Positions 21,624 through 30,941 of a DNA stretch of 64,000 nucleotides are shown here, piece by piece; position 1 is the first letter of the stretch; the number at the start of each line of letters is the position of its first letter. Origin of the DNA: JAHFUA01 sp963733935 (GTDB lineage Bacteria; Acidobacteriota; Terriglobia; Terriglobales; Acidobacteriaceae); assembly GCA_963733935.1 (NCBI GenBank), contig CAVTEQ010000014.1, positions 558,001 through 622,000 on the forward strand. Direction: 5' to 3'. The notes beneath the pieces were generated by a model, which was not told where the DNA came from, did no database searches, and saw nothing but the letters and a program-made list of their open reading frames with translations. The position numbers and the translations under genes were made by a program.

Positions 21624-24506
21624 ATGGCACTCGGGTTCGGCTTCAACAAAGCGAAGGTCATGGCTGCAGCGGAGAAGTTCGTGCAGCAGGGTAAGCTGCC
21701 GAACGCCATTGCCGAATACCTCAAGGTCACCAAAGAAGATCCCAAGGACCTGACGGTGCTGAACACCGTGGGGGACCTCTATTTCCGCCTCGGGCAGACC
21801 GTGGAAGCGGTCCAGTGCTTCCGGCAGGTGGGCGAGGCCTATGCCGCCGACGGTTTTACCGTCAAGGCCATCGCCATCTACAAGAAGCTGAATAAGATCA
21901 ATCCCACAGCCGGCGACTGTGTGCTCAAGCTGGCGGAGCTGTACTCGCAGCAAGGCCTGTTCAACGATGCCCGTGCGCAATATCTGAACCTGGCGGAGCG
22001 CGCCTTGCGCGCCGGCGATCATCAACAGGCCTCGCAGATCTTTTGCAAGCTGCTGGAACTGGATCCCGAGAATTCCGCCATGCAGGCCAAGCTGGCGGAC
22101 CTGTACATCAAGCTGGGAAGGAAAGGGGATGCACGCAGCATCTTCTTCAGCGCCGCCGAATCGCTGTACCGCCGTGGCGCCATGGAAGCGGCCGACGAAG
22201 CCTTAGGCCGCGTGCTGGCACTCGATGAGGGCTACCTTCCGGCGCTTACGCTGCGAGGCTGCATCGCCGCCGAGACCGGTGACGCAGCCAAGGCCATCCA
22301 GTATCTGGAGAGGATTCCCGACCTCGATTCGCAACCCGACGCCTTGCGGGCCATGCTGCGCGCCCAACTGCATCTCGGCCACAGCTCCGAAGCTCTGCCC
22401 CTCGCCAGCAAACTGCTCAACGTCCACAATGATCTTTCCGGCATCGTGATGAGCGCCGACCACCTGATGGCCGCCGGTGAGCATGAGGCGGCGCTGCGTC
22501 TTTACGATCAGTACGCCGACCGGCTGCTGGCCGACGATCGCGACGCCGTGCTGGCCAAGGTAAGCTCCGCTCCTGCCCACCTCAGCAGCAATCCCGCCGC
22601 CCTGGAGCTGGTGCTCAAGCTCTACCGCAAAGCCGGCGACGCGGCGCATCTCGCCGAAGTCATGGAACTGCTGGCGCACGCCCTGGTGCAGGCGGGAGAA
22701 CTGGTTCGCGCCCGCGACCTTTACAACCAACTGGCGGCGCTCGAGCCGGAGAACCCGCTGCACGTCCAGAACTACAAACAAGTTTCTCTCAAGTTGGGCG
22801 ACGATGCCGCCAACCGCCCGCTGACCGTGGACGAAGCAACCCAGGCGCTGATGGTGGACGAACTGGAGATCGATGCCCCGGCCATCGATCAGGAATATGC
22901 CCCCGAGGTAGCCCGCGCCATTCGCACCGCGCTTACCGATTCCGAATTATTGGATTCCTACAACTTGCCCGGCAAAGCCATCGCGCCGCTGGAAGCGACG
23001 CTGCCCGCTGCTCCTCGTGACGCGCTGCTCAACCAGCGACTGGCTTCACTTTACGCCCGGGCCGAGCGGTACAGCGACGCCGCCCGCTGCTGTGACATCC
23101 TGCGCGCGGTTTATCGTAAGGCCGGCCATCATCAACTGGCCGCCCAGTACGGAGAGATGGCTGCCAAGTATCACCACCGGGCGGGCGAGCCCATTGCCGA
23201 CTATACCGACCGCCTCGAGCCCGTCGCCGCTGCCCATTCCTCGTCGGAAGCGGCCGAGCTCGAACACCCGGTTTCCGCGCCGGTAGCGGAGAGCGATGAC
23301 TCCCAACATTGGGAGGATATGACGGCAGTGGAGCCGCCGGACGAACTCGCCGCCTCCCACTTGAGCCGACGAAAGGCCGCGGCCGCCGGGGACGTAGTCG
23401 GCGACCTGCTGGAAGAGATCCGCTTCTATGTTTCGCAAGAGATGTTGGAGGAGGCGCGGGCTGCCATCGAAAAATGCGCCGCTCTCGCTCCCGGCATTCC
23501 TGAGCTGGAGGAACTTCGCCAGCAGGTGGACAAGTCCCGGCGCGGTGCTCCATCTATCCCCGAAGTCGAAGTGGTGGAGGCGGAGCCGGAAACGGAACCG
23601 ACGGTCTCCACCTTGGTGTTTGACCACGCAGAGCACGAGATGGCGGAACCGCCATTGGCGGAGCCCGTCGCTGAACCTGTAGTTCAGGAGGCGGTGGCGG
23701 CAGCTCCCGATCCTTCATATGCGGAGGAAGTGGAACCTGTCGCGGTCGCCAGGCCAAGTCCGCTGGGTGAGTCAATCAGGGCCCGGAACGACGATCTGCT
23801 GAACAACATGGTTCGCTCCATCGAGGCCAGCCTCGGGGAAATCTCTACCGCTTCCTCTGCGCCGCGTGTCGTACCGGCTGCCAGCGCGCCACCGCTCTCC
23901 GCCGCGCCCCCGACTGCTTCCGGCCTGCGTCCGGTGACTACGCCCCGCTCCGTGCCTCGCGAACCGGTTTCCCTGCCGCTTGTGCCGGCGGAGGCCGCAA
24001 CCATTGTTGCTCGCCCCATCGAACCGCCTCCGACGTCGCCATCAGAATCAGGTTCTCAGTTGGCTGTCGTCTTCGAGGAATTCAAAGAGGACATGGAAGC
24101 CGGCGGCGGCGCTGCCTCGGATGAACAGGATCCCGAAACCCATTACAACCTCGGCGTGGCCTTCAAGGAAATGGGTCTGCTGGAGGAGGCCATCGGGGAG
24201 CTGCAAAAGGTCTGCCATGCCATCGATCACGGGCATGCCTTCCCGCATGTCCTGCAGGTCTACACCTGGCTGGCGGAGTGCCTGCTGAACAAGGGCGCGC
24301 CCCAGGCGGCCATCAAGTGGTATCAGCGGGTCTTGCAACTGCCCCAAGTGGATGAAGAAACGCGCCTGGCCGTGTACTATGAGATAGCTGCCGCGCACGA
24401 AGCCGCCGGCAACCGGCAGGCGGCGCTCGACAACTTCATGGAAGTCTACGCAAATAATATCGATTACCGTGATGTCGCCGAGCGCATTAAAACCCTGAAA
24501 GCGTAG
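21624..24506 (+). CDS. Large tetratricopeptide-repeat protein
   Basis: 960 residues without signal peptide. TPR units fill roughly residues 1-520 (for example AIAEYLKVTKEDPKDLTVLN and AVQCFRQVGEAYAADG) and a second block lies at about 825-955 (ETHYNLGVAFKEMGLLEEAI). Between them is a disordered Pro/Ala/Glu-rich linker of about 200 residues. This is a protein-protein interaction scaffold, probably cytoplasmic; partners are unknown. The RBS (GGTGGAG) lies about 10 bases before the ATG. It resembles the large TPR proteins linked to motility or gliding in related phyla, but nothing nearby confirms that. Confidence 0.85.
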   Translation: MALGFGFNKAKVMAAAEKFVQQGKLPNAIAEYLKVTKEDPKDLTVLNTVGDLYFRLGQTVEAVQCFRQVGEAYAADGFTVKAIAIYKKLNKINPTAGDCVLKLAELYSQQGLFNDARAQYLNLAERALRAGDHQQASQIFCKLLELDPENSAMQAKLADLYIKLGRKGDARSIFFSAAESLYRRGAMEAADEALGRVLALDEGYLPALTLRGCIAAETGDAAKAIQYLERIPDLDSQPDALRAMLRAQLHLGHSSEALPLASKLLNVHNDLSGIVMSADHLMAAGEHEAALRLYDQYADRLLADDRDAVLAKVSSAPAHLSSNPAALELVLKLYRKAGDAAHLAEVMELLAHALVQAGELVRARDLYNQLAALEPENPLHVQNYKQVSLKLGDDAANRPLTVDEATQALMVDELEIDAPAIDQEYAPEVARAIRTALTDSELLDSYNLPGKAIAPLEATLPAAPRDALLNQRLASLYARAERYSDAARCCDILRAVYRKAGHHQLAAQYGEMAAKYHHRAGEPIADYTDRLEPVAAAHSSSEAAELEHPVSAPVAESDDSQHWEDMTAVEPPDELAASHLSRRKAAAAGDVVGDLLEEIRFYVSQEMLEEARAAIEKCAALAPGIPELEELRQQVDKSRRGAPSIPEVEVVEAEPETEPTVSTLVFDHAEHEMAEPPLAEPVAEPVVQEAVAAAPDPSYAEEVEPVAVARPSPLGESIRARNDDLLNNMVRSIEASLGEISTASSAPRVVPAASAPPLSAAPPTASGLRPVTTPRSVPREPVSLPLVPAEAATIVARPIEPPPTSPSESGSQLAVVFEEFKEDMEAGGGAASDEQDPETHYNLGVAFKEMGLLEEAIGELQKVCHAIDHGHAFPHVLQVYTWLAECLLNKGAPQAAIKWYQRVLQLPQVDEETRLAVYYEIAAAHEAAGNRQAALDNFMEVYANNIDYRDVAERIKTLKA

Positions 24507-24518
24507 AATCCTGTTGGG

Positions 24519-24908
24519 ATGGATTCCGCGCCCCCGAACGGCTCGAACCCAGTCAAAGCGGGCGAACCTAACGGCCTGGAGCCAACATCGTTGTCCACCA
24601 CCGGATTTCCCGCAACCCGCACTCCAGCGTCCGGGTCCGCATTGTGGTTGCTGCGGAGCTGGGTGGTTATCCGGGTAGCCTTCTTCATCGAACTGGGAAT
24701 GGTACTTGTGGTGCTCCCCTGGACGCGGGGCTGGACGGAAAATCATCTGTTGGTGGCGTATCCGCAAGTGCGGTTCCTGCTGCAGAACAACTTCCTGCGC
24801 GGCCTGATCTCCGGCCTGGGGTTCCTCGATATCGGCTTTGGCATTTGGGAAGCCGTGCGTTATAAAGAGCCTCCGCGCAACCGTCCTGAGAAGCTTGAAC
24901 GACCATGA
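24519..24908 (+). CDS. Small membrane protein of unknown function
   Basis: 129 residues. A low-complexity hydrophilic N-terminus (about 40 residues) precedes two hydrophobic segments (VVIRVAFFIELGMVLVVLP and FLRGLISGLGFLDIGFGIWEAV). It lies 12 bases after the TPR gene and overlaps the LOG-family gene by four bases (ATGA), so all three are likely co-translated. I do not recognise the family. Confidence 0.7.
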   Translation: MDSAPPNGSNPVKAGEPNGLEPTSLSTTGFPATRTPASGSALWLLRSWVVIRVAFFIELGMVLVVLPWTRGWTENHLLVAYPQVRFLLQNNFLRGLISGLGFLDIGFGIWEAVRYKEPPRNRPEKLERP

Positions 24909-25795
24909 GCGATGACCCTGCCAACTCCGAGCTGCAAGCCGCGCCGCTGGCCTACGAGAACCGTCCGTTCCTGACCAGCCCCGATGGCCGCATCTTGCGC
25001 ATTCTCTCCGAGTATGCCGAGCCGCTGGCGCGTTTCCGCCGGGAGAAGATTCAGGATACCGTTGTATTTTTCGGCTCCGCCCGCTTCCACAGCCGCTCGG
25101 ACGCGGAAGGCGCGCTGGAAGTGCTCGAAAAACCGGGATCGCGCACGCTGGCGCCCGCCGAGGAGCAGGAGCGGATTCAGCGGGCGCGCAAGGCGGTGGA
25201 GATGGCCCGCTACTACGAGGATGCCCGCAAGCTCGCCCACATGCTCACCAAGTGGTCGATGGGGATCCCCTCCAAGCGGCACCGCTTCGTGGTCACCTCG
25301 GGCGGCGGACCTGGGATCATGGAGGCCGCCAACCGTGGCGCCCGCGAGGCTGGCGGCAAAACCGTCGGGCTCAATATTCGCCTGCCCTACGAGCAGATGC
25401 CCAATCCCTATGTCACCCCCGCGCTCAACTTTGAGTTCCATTACTTCTTCATGCGGAAGTATTGGTTCGCGTATCTCTCGAAAGCCCTGGTGATCTTCCC
25501 CGGCGGCTTCGGAACACTGGACGAACTGTTCGAGATTCTGACTCTCGCGCAGACAGAGAAGCTGGCTAAGCGCATCCTGGTGGTGATCTATGGCCGGGAA
25601 TATTGGGACCGCGCCATGAACATCGATGCGCTGATCGAATCCGGCACGGTGTCGCCTGCCGACAAAGAACTTTATTGCATGGCCGACACCCCCGACGAAG
25701 CGTTCGAGATCCTGCGCCAAGGGCTCACCCGGTTCCATCTGCAGCAGCAGCCGCACCGCGAAGCCGCGCCCGAAATCGCCAAAACCCGAGGATAG
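24905..25795 (+). CDS. LOG-family (TIGR00730-like) protein
   Basis: Rossmann-like lysine-decarboxylase-fold protein. The family motif PGGFGTLDE is present with the upstream SGGGPGIMEAANRGA nucleotide-binding stretch. At 296 residues it is the longer form with an N-terminal helical extension. LOG proteins hydrolyse nucleoside 5'-monophosphates to base and ribose phosphate, and some are cytokinin-activating enzymes. The exact substrate here is unknown. Confidence 0.88.
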   Translation: MSDDPANSELQAAPLAYENRPFLTSPDGRILRILSEYAEPLARFRREKIQDTVVFFGSARFHSRSDAEGALEVLEKPGSRTLAPAEEQERIQRARKAVEMARYYEDARKLAHMLTKWSMGIPSKRHRFVVTSGGGPGIMEAANRGAREAGGKTVGLNIRLPYEQMPNPYVTPALNFEFHYFFMRKYWFAYLSKALVIFPGGFGTLDELFEILTLAQTEKLAKRILVVIYGREYWDRAMNIDALIESGTVSPADKELYCMADTPDEAFEILRQGLTRFHLQQQPHREAAPEIAKTRG

Positions 25796-25876
25796 TACCG
25801 AGTACCCAGTACCGAATACCGAGTTCTTCTGCTCTTGACTCGCAACTCGGTACTCGCAACTCGGTACTTGGTACTA
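25796..25876. repeat. Inverted repeat of GTACCGAGT motifs
   Basis: Repeats of TACCGAGT / ACTCGGTA in both orientations (left: ACCGAGTACCCAGTACCGA; right: ACTCGGTACTCGCAACTCGG) form a long imperfect hairpin. A related fragment (GAGTACTTGGTACTGAGTAC) occurs near 37,060 in the rRNA spacer. Confidence 0.75.
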
Positions 25877-25885
25877 TCTCGCTGA

Positions 25886-26641
25886 GTGCTGCTTTACTAC
25901 ATCACCGACCGCAAACAGTTTCCCGGAGACGAATCGCAACGCCGGGAGCGCCTGCTGGCAAAGATCGGCGAAGCCGCGCGCGCGGGAGTGGACTACATCC
26001 AACTTCGGGAGAAAGATTTGCCGGCCCGGGAACTGGAATCTCTGGCCCGCGATGCAGTCCGCATGGTTCGTGAAACGCGAAACGTGAACCGTGAAACGCG
26101 TCTTCTTATCAATTCCCGCTCGGATGTGGCGATCGCTGCAGGCGCAGACGGCGTCCACCTACCCTCGGACGATATTCCTCCCTCGGACGCCAGGGCGATC
26201 TGGTCTGCGGCTTCTCGAAACTGCATCATCGGTGTTTCCTGCCACTCCGCCGAAGAGGTCAGGCAGGCAGAGGCTCAAAGTGCCGATTTTGCCGTCTTCG
26301 GGCCGGTGTTCGAGAAGGTGGGAACATCACGAAAAGTTGGACTGGAGGCCTTGCGCTCAGCCTGTCTCGTGCGCATGCCGGTGCTGGCCATCGGCGGAAT
26401 CACCGTGGAGAATGCTGGGGCTTGCCTGGAAGCTGGCGCCGCCGGCATCGCTGCCATCAGACTGTTCCAGGAAAATGACATCAGCAAGCTGCTACATGAA
26501 CTTCGTTCAATCGAACCTCATGTGGCGCGGGCGCCCTCGCCCACGGCGGTTGCTTCTAACCTGACGCGAGCGTCCTCGCTCGCGAAGCCGGACAACTCCG
26601 ACGCCCCTGTGGCCAGAACTCGGTCAGAAAAAGGCTCGTAA
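25886..26641 (+). CDS. thiE: Thiamine phosphate synthase
   Basis: Joins hydroxymethylpyrimidine diphosphate and thiazole phosphate to make thiamine phosphate. The GTG start at 25886 yields LLYYITDRKQF, the expected first strand. YIQLREKDLPARE, LLINSRSDVA, GVHLPSDD, IIGVSCHSAEEV and FGPVFEKVGTSRK are ThiE motifs, and VLAIGGITVENA is the phosphate-binding end. The enzyme should end near residue 210. The last 35-40 residues (from HVARAPSPTAV) are translated dispersed repeat, giving an unusual C-terminal tail. Confidence 0.92.
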   Translation: MLLYYITDRKQFPGDESQRRERLLAKIGEAARAGVDYIQLREKDLPARELESLARDAVRMVRETRNVNRETRLLINSRSDVAIAAGADGVHLPSDDIPPSDARAIWSAASRNCIIGVSCHSAEEVRQAEAQSADFAVFGPVFEKVGTSRKVGLEALRSACLVRMPVLAIGGITVENAGACLEAGAAGIAAIRLFQENDISKLLHELRSIEPHVARAPSPTAVASNLTRASSLAKPDNSDAPVARTRSEKGS

Positions 26642-26689
26642 GCAATCCCCGGGATTACCGATGGTTTTGGGAAGAACCGCCGGAAAAGG

Positions 26690-26766
26690 CCGCGGGCGAG
26701 GGCGGCCCGCGCCACATGATGATTTTCGGCGGAGACAAGCCGCGGGCGGGGGCGCCCGCGCCACAT
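26690..26766. repeat. Two tandem copies of the GCGGGCG...GCCCGCGCCACAT repeat
   Basis: Two copies of CCGCGGGCGAGGGCGGCCCG-like sequence, each ending in GCGCCACAT. Complementary copies (TGTGGCGCGGGCGCCCTCGCC) lie at the 3' end of thiE near 26,520 and in the 23S-tRNA spacer near 36,954. Confidence 0.8.
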
Positions 26767-26776
26767 AATTTTTAGC

Positions 26777-27127
26777 TTATCTGAATTCCCTTTTGGGCAG
26801 CAGCATCCGGAACAGCATGTTGATCAGCGCCAGCACGATCGCGCCCCAGAACGCCGGCCAGAATCCGCGTACCGTAAATCCCCGCACGAATGCGGACGCA
26901 ACCATCAGCATCACGGCATTGATGATGAACCAGAAGAGCCCGAGGGTGAGAATGATGAACGGAAAGCTCACAACCTTGAGCAGGAACCCAAGAGTGGCAT
27001 TCACCAGTCCAATCACCAGCGCCGCAATCAGAGCCGCCTTGAAGTCGCGAACGTAGAAGCCGGGCACTACGTTGGCCACGATCATGAGCGCCACCGCGCT
27101 CAACAGCCAGTGCAGGATCAGCCGCAT
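26777..27127 (-). CDS. Four-helix membrane protein (PF04020-like, 'phage holin family')
   Basis: 116 residues with four hydrophobic helices and the family-typical pattern ILTLGLFWFIINAVMLMV and GFWPAFWGAIVLALIN. This widespread family (Mycobacterium phage holin four-TM superfamily) is usually chromosomal and of unknown function; the name does not imply a phage here. It is convergent with thiE and separated from it by the palindromic repeats. Confidence 0.85.
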   Translation of the reverse strand: MRLILHWLLSAVALMIVANVVPGFYVRDFKAALIAALVIGLVNATLGFLLKVVSFPFIILTLGLFWFIINAVMLMVASAFVRGFTVRGFWPAFWGAIVLALINMLFRMLLPKREFR

Positions 27128-27166
27128 AGGCCGGGTATCTTACACCCCGGGCGGAACATTTGGCAG

Positions 27167-27538
27167 CTATTGAGGCAAGCGCAGAATGAATTCGGCGCGC
27201 TCCGCGAATGGCCCGGGCGCCGGCAAGATCAGCAGTCCGCGCCCGAAGCAGCTCTTCAGCCGCACCATCCGAGCAGGCCACCACTTTCCGTCGGAAGTCT
27301 GTATTTCAACCATCGCGCCGGAGCGCTCGTGCAGCAATGTGGTCAGTTGCGAACGTTGCCCTTCGTCACGCTGATGGAACACCACGACTGTCACTTTCAA
27401 ACCGTCGTCAGTGTGGACTTCCAAAGCGCGGCAGACAATCCTTTCGGCGTTCTCCGTCGCAGCTTGCCCGGCTTGGGCACTGGACAGGACCGTGAGGATC
27501 AAGACAAAGGCTGCACAAATGACAGAGGCTAAGGGCAT
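27167..27538 (-). CDS. Exported small protein of unknown function
   Basis: The ATG at 27538 has a strong RBS (AAGGAG, 7 bases upstream) and begins a signal peptide (PLASVICAAFVLILTVLSSAQAG), giving 123 residues. The mature part is a compact, basic domain (TVVVFHQRDEGQRSQL, FGRGLLILPAPGPFAERAEFILRLPQ). I do not recognise it. It lies 40 bases upstream of the four-helix protein gene on the same strand. Confidence 0.72.
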   Translation of the reverse strand: MPLASVICAAFVLILTVLSSAQAGQAATENAERIVCRALEVHTDDGLKVTVVVFHQRDEGQRSQLTTLLHERSGAMVEIQTSDGKWWPARMVRLKSCFGRGLLILPAPGPFAERAEFILRLPQ

Positions 27539-27656
27539 CCAGCTCTCCTTTTTGAAATCTCTGTGTGCTCGGCGTCCTCGGCGGTTTTCATTTTCGTCAA
27601 AGGGATTTTGGAGCCAGGACATCGCTCGGGCATCGAATTTGGATAGGAGGTTAAGC

Positions 27657-28559
27657 ATGTATGCCATCACGGGAGCAACCGGGAACACGGGCAGTGTAGT
27701 CGCTAACCATCTTTTCACGCGCGGCCAGAAAGTTCGGGCCATTGGACGAGACATCAATCGCCTGCAGCCGCTGGTAGCACGCGGGGCGGAGCCGTTCACC
27801 GCCGATCTCACCGACGCGACGCGGTTGGCCGAGGCTTTTTCCGGCGCCCAGGCCGTCTACGCCATGATTCCGCCATCCATGGCCAGCGAGGACTATCGTG
27901 CCTACCAGCGCCGCGTCGGCGAGGCCATTGCCACAGCCCTCGAGAAGTCTGGCGTGAAGTTCGTGGTCTCGCTGAGCAGCTTTGGCGCCGACAAACCCGA
28001 CAAGACGGGCCCGGTCGCCGGTTTGTACGATTTCGAGCAGCGGCTCAATCGCATCCCGGGCATCAACGTCCTGCACCTGCGCGCTGGCTACTTCATGGAG
28101 AACACGCTGGCGCAAGCGCGCATCATTCCCACGGTCGGAGCGGCCAGCGGCCCTCTGCGCGCCGATCTCAAGCTCCCGATGATCGCGACTGGCGACATCG
28201 GCGCTTTCGCCGCGGAAGCGATCTCCCGGCTCGATTTCACCGGGCAGCAGACGCGCGAACTGCTGGGACAACGCGACATCAGCATGGCCGAGGTCACTAC
28301 CATCATCGGCAAGGCGATCGGGAAGCCGGATCTTAGCTACGTCCAGGCGGGCGACGAGCAACTGCGTCCGGCGCTGATCCAGATGGGCATGTCGCGCAAT
28401 ATGGCTGACTTGATCCTGGAGATGTCGGCAGCGCTTAACTCGGGACATATGAGAGCGCTGGAGCCGCGCTCGGCAGCGAACACCACCCCGACGTCGTACG
28501 AAACTTTCGTCATCGAGGAGTTCCTGCCGCTGTACAAACAACAGTCGGCGGCCGCGTAA
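27657..28559 (+). CDS. NmrA-like NAD(P)-binding oxidoreductase
   Basis: 300-residue atypical short-chain dehydrogenase fold. The ATG at 27657 follows GGAGG by six bases and leads directly into the dinucleotide-binding motif ITGATGNTGS. The canonical Tyr-x3-Lys catalytic pair is not evident, as usual for NmrA-type NAD(P)H sensors and quinone reductases. Substrate unknown. In-frame codons upstream of 27657 are antisense to the neighbouring gene and are not included. Confidence 0.88.
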   Translation: MYAITGATGNTGSVVANHLFTRGQKVRAIGRDINRLQPLVARGAEPFTADLTDATRLAEAFSGAQAVYAMIPPSMASEDYRAYQRRVGEAIATALEKSGVKFVVSLSSFGADKPDKTGPVAGLYDFEQRLNRIPGINVLHLRAGYFMENTLAQARIIPTVGAASGPLRADLKLPMIATGDIGAFAAEAISRLDFTGQQTRELLGQRDISMAEVTTIIGKAIGKPDLSYVQAGDEQLRPALIQMGMSRNMADLILEMSAALNSGHMRALEPRSAANTTPTSYETFVIEEFLPLYKQQSAAA

Positions 28560-28743
28560 GGACGCGGCAAGCTCTTCGTCCGGATACCGAAAAGTCGGAG
28601 GCAGGCGGACGCGGATCGGGCCTGATTTGCGGGCGCCTGCCCAATCCACCCTCACCCCTGGCGGGCGACCCGTTTTAAGCAAGAATTTGCGGCGCGGTTT
28701 ATTATGTAGAGGCACTTACAATTTTCCTCTATAGGAGTCCCTG

Positions 28744-28938
28744 GTGGCAGGAAGCTCATCATTCACAAAACGCCAGAAAGAACGCGCGCGGCAGGAGCGG
28801 CAGCAGGAAAAAGCGCGAAAAAAGGCTGAAAAGAGGCTGCAGAAAGACGAACCCGCAGCTCCGGCCGGCCCGCGGGACCCGGTCGTCACCTACGACGATG
28901 AGGGCCAGCCGGAGGGCTTGGGCTTTCACGACTTCTAA
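28744..28938 (+). CDS. Small charged protein of unknown function
   Basis: 64 residues from a GTG, with AGGAG nearby. The N-terminal half is an Arg/Lys/Glu/Gln-rich helix (RQKERARQERQQEKARKKAE). The C-terminal half carries a short motif (DPVVTYDDEGQPEGLGFHDF). The ordered tail and purine-rich RBS argue it is real. I recall similar proteins as conserved hypotheticals in Acidobacteriota but cannot check. Confidence 0.65.
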   Translation: MAGSSSFTKRQKERARQERQQEKARKKAEKRLQKDEPAAPAGPRDPVVTYDDEGQPEGLGFHDF

Positions 28939-29018
28939 ACGCTGCGGCTCCGCACTATCGTAACGGATCCACGAGTGGGAACCGCCTCGTGCACCCCTGC
29001 CGCCGAGGGATGCTGTGC

Positions 29019-29024
29019 TATACT
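29019..29024 (+). promoter_or_regulatory. Possible extended -10 element upstream of the helicase gene
   Basis: TGCTATACT is an extended -10 pattern with no clear -35. If used it would give a 5' untranslated region of about 190 bases, a length known for cold-regulated RNA helicase messages. Weak evidence. Confidence 0.3.
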
Positions 29025-29221
29025 GAATTCAGCGCTAATCAGCTGCGGCTCGCTTGTGGCGCGTGTCTTATCTGAAGTCCCGATCTGACTGCGCGTCCGC
29101 CTAACGCTCTCCGTTCTCTTTTCAGCGCAAATTAACCAACGAGCGGCACGTGTATTCAGTCGCGAATCGCACTCTGAGTGGTGCGCCTCGCGAGACGCCT
29201 CTCCAGAAAGTACGATTCCGA

Positions 29222-30406
29222 ATGTTAAGTTTTTCTGATTTGCCTCTGTCGGCTGTCCTACAGCAGAGGCTAACCGCAGCCCAATTCACAACCCCAACCC
29301 CGGTCCAGGCGGCCGCCATTCCTCCCGCCATGCGCGGCGAAGATGTTCTGGCCACCGCCCAGACCGGAACCGGAAAGACCCTGGCTTTTCTCATCCCGAT
29401 CATCGAGCGCCTGCTGACTCGGCCCTCGCGCGACCTGGAAGCGCTGGTCCTGGTGCCTACCCGTGAGCTTGCGATGCAGGTGCACGCCCAATACGAAAGC
29501 CTTCGCGGCAATCTTCCGCCGGCGGCGCTCGTCATGGGAGGGGTCCCCGAAGGGCAGCAGATCCATGCCCTGCGCTCGGGTGCGCGCCTGGCCGTCGCGA
29601 CTCCGGGGAGATTAGAAGACTTCCTCGGCCGCAGACTGGCGAACCTCGGTAAGGTTCAAATGCTGGTGCTGGACGAGTCCGATCGCATGCTCGACATGGG
29701 TTTCCTGCCGGCGATCCGGCGCATCGTTTCGGTGTTGCCGAGCCGGCGGCAGACGCTGTGCTACTCCGCCACACTGGAAGCCTCGGTGGCGGCGCTGGTG
29801 CATGACTACATGCGGAATCCCGTGCGCATCGAACTGGGATCAACCCTAAAACCCATTGACAGCGTCGAGTTGCAGGCTTTTGAAGTGGGAGCGAACGATA
29901 AACCCGATGCCCTTCGCAGTCTTTTGCATCTTGAACCGGGCCGCACGCTGGTGTTCGTGCGTACCAAGCGCGGGGCGGAACGGCTGGCGAAGAGCCTCGC
30001 CCGGGATGGAATCGCGGCCGCCATGATCCACGGCGACCGCTCGCAAGCGCAACGCACAGGAGCCCTCAACGGCTTCGAACAGGGCCGCTTCCGTGTGCTG
30101 GTGGCTACCGATGTAGCCTCGCGCGGCCTCCATATCCAGGATGTAGCGCACGTCATCAACTATGACCTGCCCAAGCTTCCTGAAGACTTCATTCATCGCG
30201 TGGGCCGCACCGGCCGCGCGGGCGCGCGCGGACGCGCCTCCAGCCTGGTATGCGGCACGGATTCGATCGAACTGCGCACCATCGAACGCGCCCTCAAGCT
30301 GAGCATCGCGCGTAAGCGCGTCACCCGCGGCGCCGCCGTGAGCGTGTGCCGCAACAGCTTGGTCACGCGCACGCTCACAGCCATGCCGGGCGAGCAATTC
30401 GCTTGA
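29222..30406 (+). CDS. DEAD-box-family RNA helicase (RhlE-like)
   Basis: ATP-dependent RNA helicase of 394 residues. Motifs in order: Q-motif FTTPTPVQ, Walker A AQTGTGKT, PTRELAMQ, VATPGRLEDFL, motif II DESD, SAT in CYSATL, then the second RecA domain with FVRTKRGAERL, VATDVASRGLHI and HRVGRTGRAG. Motif II reads DESD instead of DEAD. The ATG at 29222 opens directly into the Q-motif region (FSDLPLSAVL); an upstream in-frame GTG at 29150 would add 24 unlikely residues. The C-terminal extension is short and basic. Neighbouring genes include an RRM protein, so this looks like an RNA-handling neighbourhood. Confidence 0.93.
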   Translation: MLSFSDLPLSAVLQQRLTAAQFTTPTPVQAAAIPPAMRGEDVLATAQTGTGKTLAFLIPIIERLLTRPSRDLEALVLVPTRELAMQVHAQYESLRGNLPPAALVMGGVPEGQQIHALRSGARLAVATPGRLEDFLGRRLANLGKVQMLVLDESDRMLDMGFLPAIRRIVSVLPSRRQTLCYSATLEASVAALVHDYMRNPVRIELGSTLKPIDSVELQAFEVGANDKPDALRSLLHLEPGRTLVFVRTKRGAERLAKSLARDGIAAAMIHGDRSQAQRTGALNGFEQGRFRVLVATDVASRGLHIQDVAHVINYDLPKLPEDFIHRVGRTGRAGARGRASSLVCGTDSIELRTIERALKLSIARKRVTRGAAVSVCRNSLVTRTLTAMPGEQFA

Positions 30407-30605
30407 CCTCGATCACGGCCCAGGGCAGCAGGTGGCAGAAAGGATTTTGACGCCGGCTGCCATTCGGCCTAAAATAGAGACTAAGAGTGTTGGCCCTCCT
30501 CTTTTCAGATCTTCTGAGCTAAGTCAGCCTATCTGAAGCTGTTCCACCTTAGCCAACCCGCTTGGCGCCAGTTGCCCCCACGGCGTCCGAGACCATAGGA
30601 GCCCT

Positions 30606-30911
30606 ATGCAGGCGCGTCCAGCCAGCAAATACCACCTCAAAGACCTCTATCAGGAAATCGGTTTCTACGATCGCAAGATCTCGTACTGTCAGAATTTCGA
30701 GAAGTTCGACTCCGACGCAGAGCGTTCCAGCGCGGTCGAAAAACTAGCCAAGAAGCGCAAGACCCTGGTGCAAGCGGCGGCCGACATGACCAGCGCCGGC
30801 ATCGTGTCCGATCCCAGCCAGCTTCCAGCCTCGCTGAGGAGCGTGGAGTCTGCGGCATTGCAGGCAAAAACACCGGCTGTTGCCATCAACAAGGCCGCCT
30901 CCTCTGCCTAA
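30606..30911 (+). CDS. Conserved-looking small protein of unknown function
   Basis: 101 residues, starting MQARPASKYHLKDLYQEIGF. A central charged helix (SSAVEKLAKKRKTLVQAAADM) and an Ala-rich end suggest a small helical protein. It lies 30 bases upstream of the RRM gene. No motif recognised. Confidence 0.68.
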   Translation: MQARPASKYHLKDLYQEIGFYDRKISYCQNFEKFDSDAERSSAVEKLAKKRKTLVQAAADMTSAGIVSDPSQLPASLRSVESAALQAKTPAVAINKAASSA

Positions 30912-30941
30912 AGCAGAAGTGGCGCCACACGCAAAGGAAAT

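Noticed and set aside
21235..21753. 172-residue plus-strand frame before the TPR gene
   Set aside because: No family signal, low-complexity composition, and it ends inside the TPR gene in another frame.
26777..27127. Prophage indicator (holin annotation)
   Set aside because: The family is mostly chromosomal and no phage genes are nearby.
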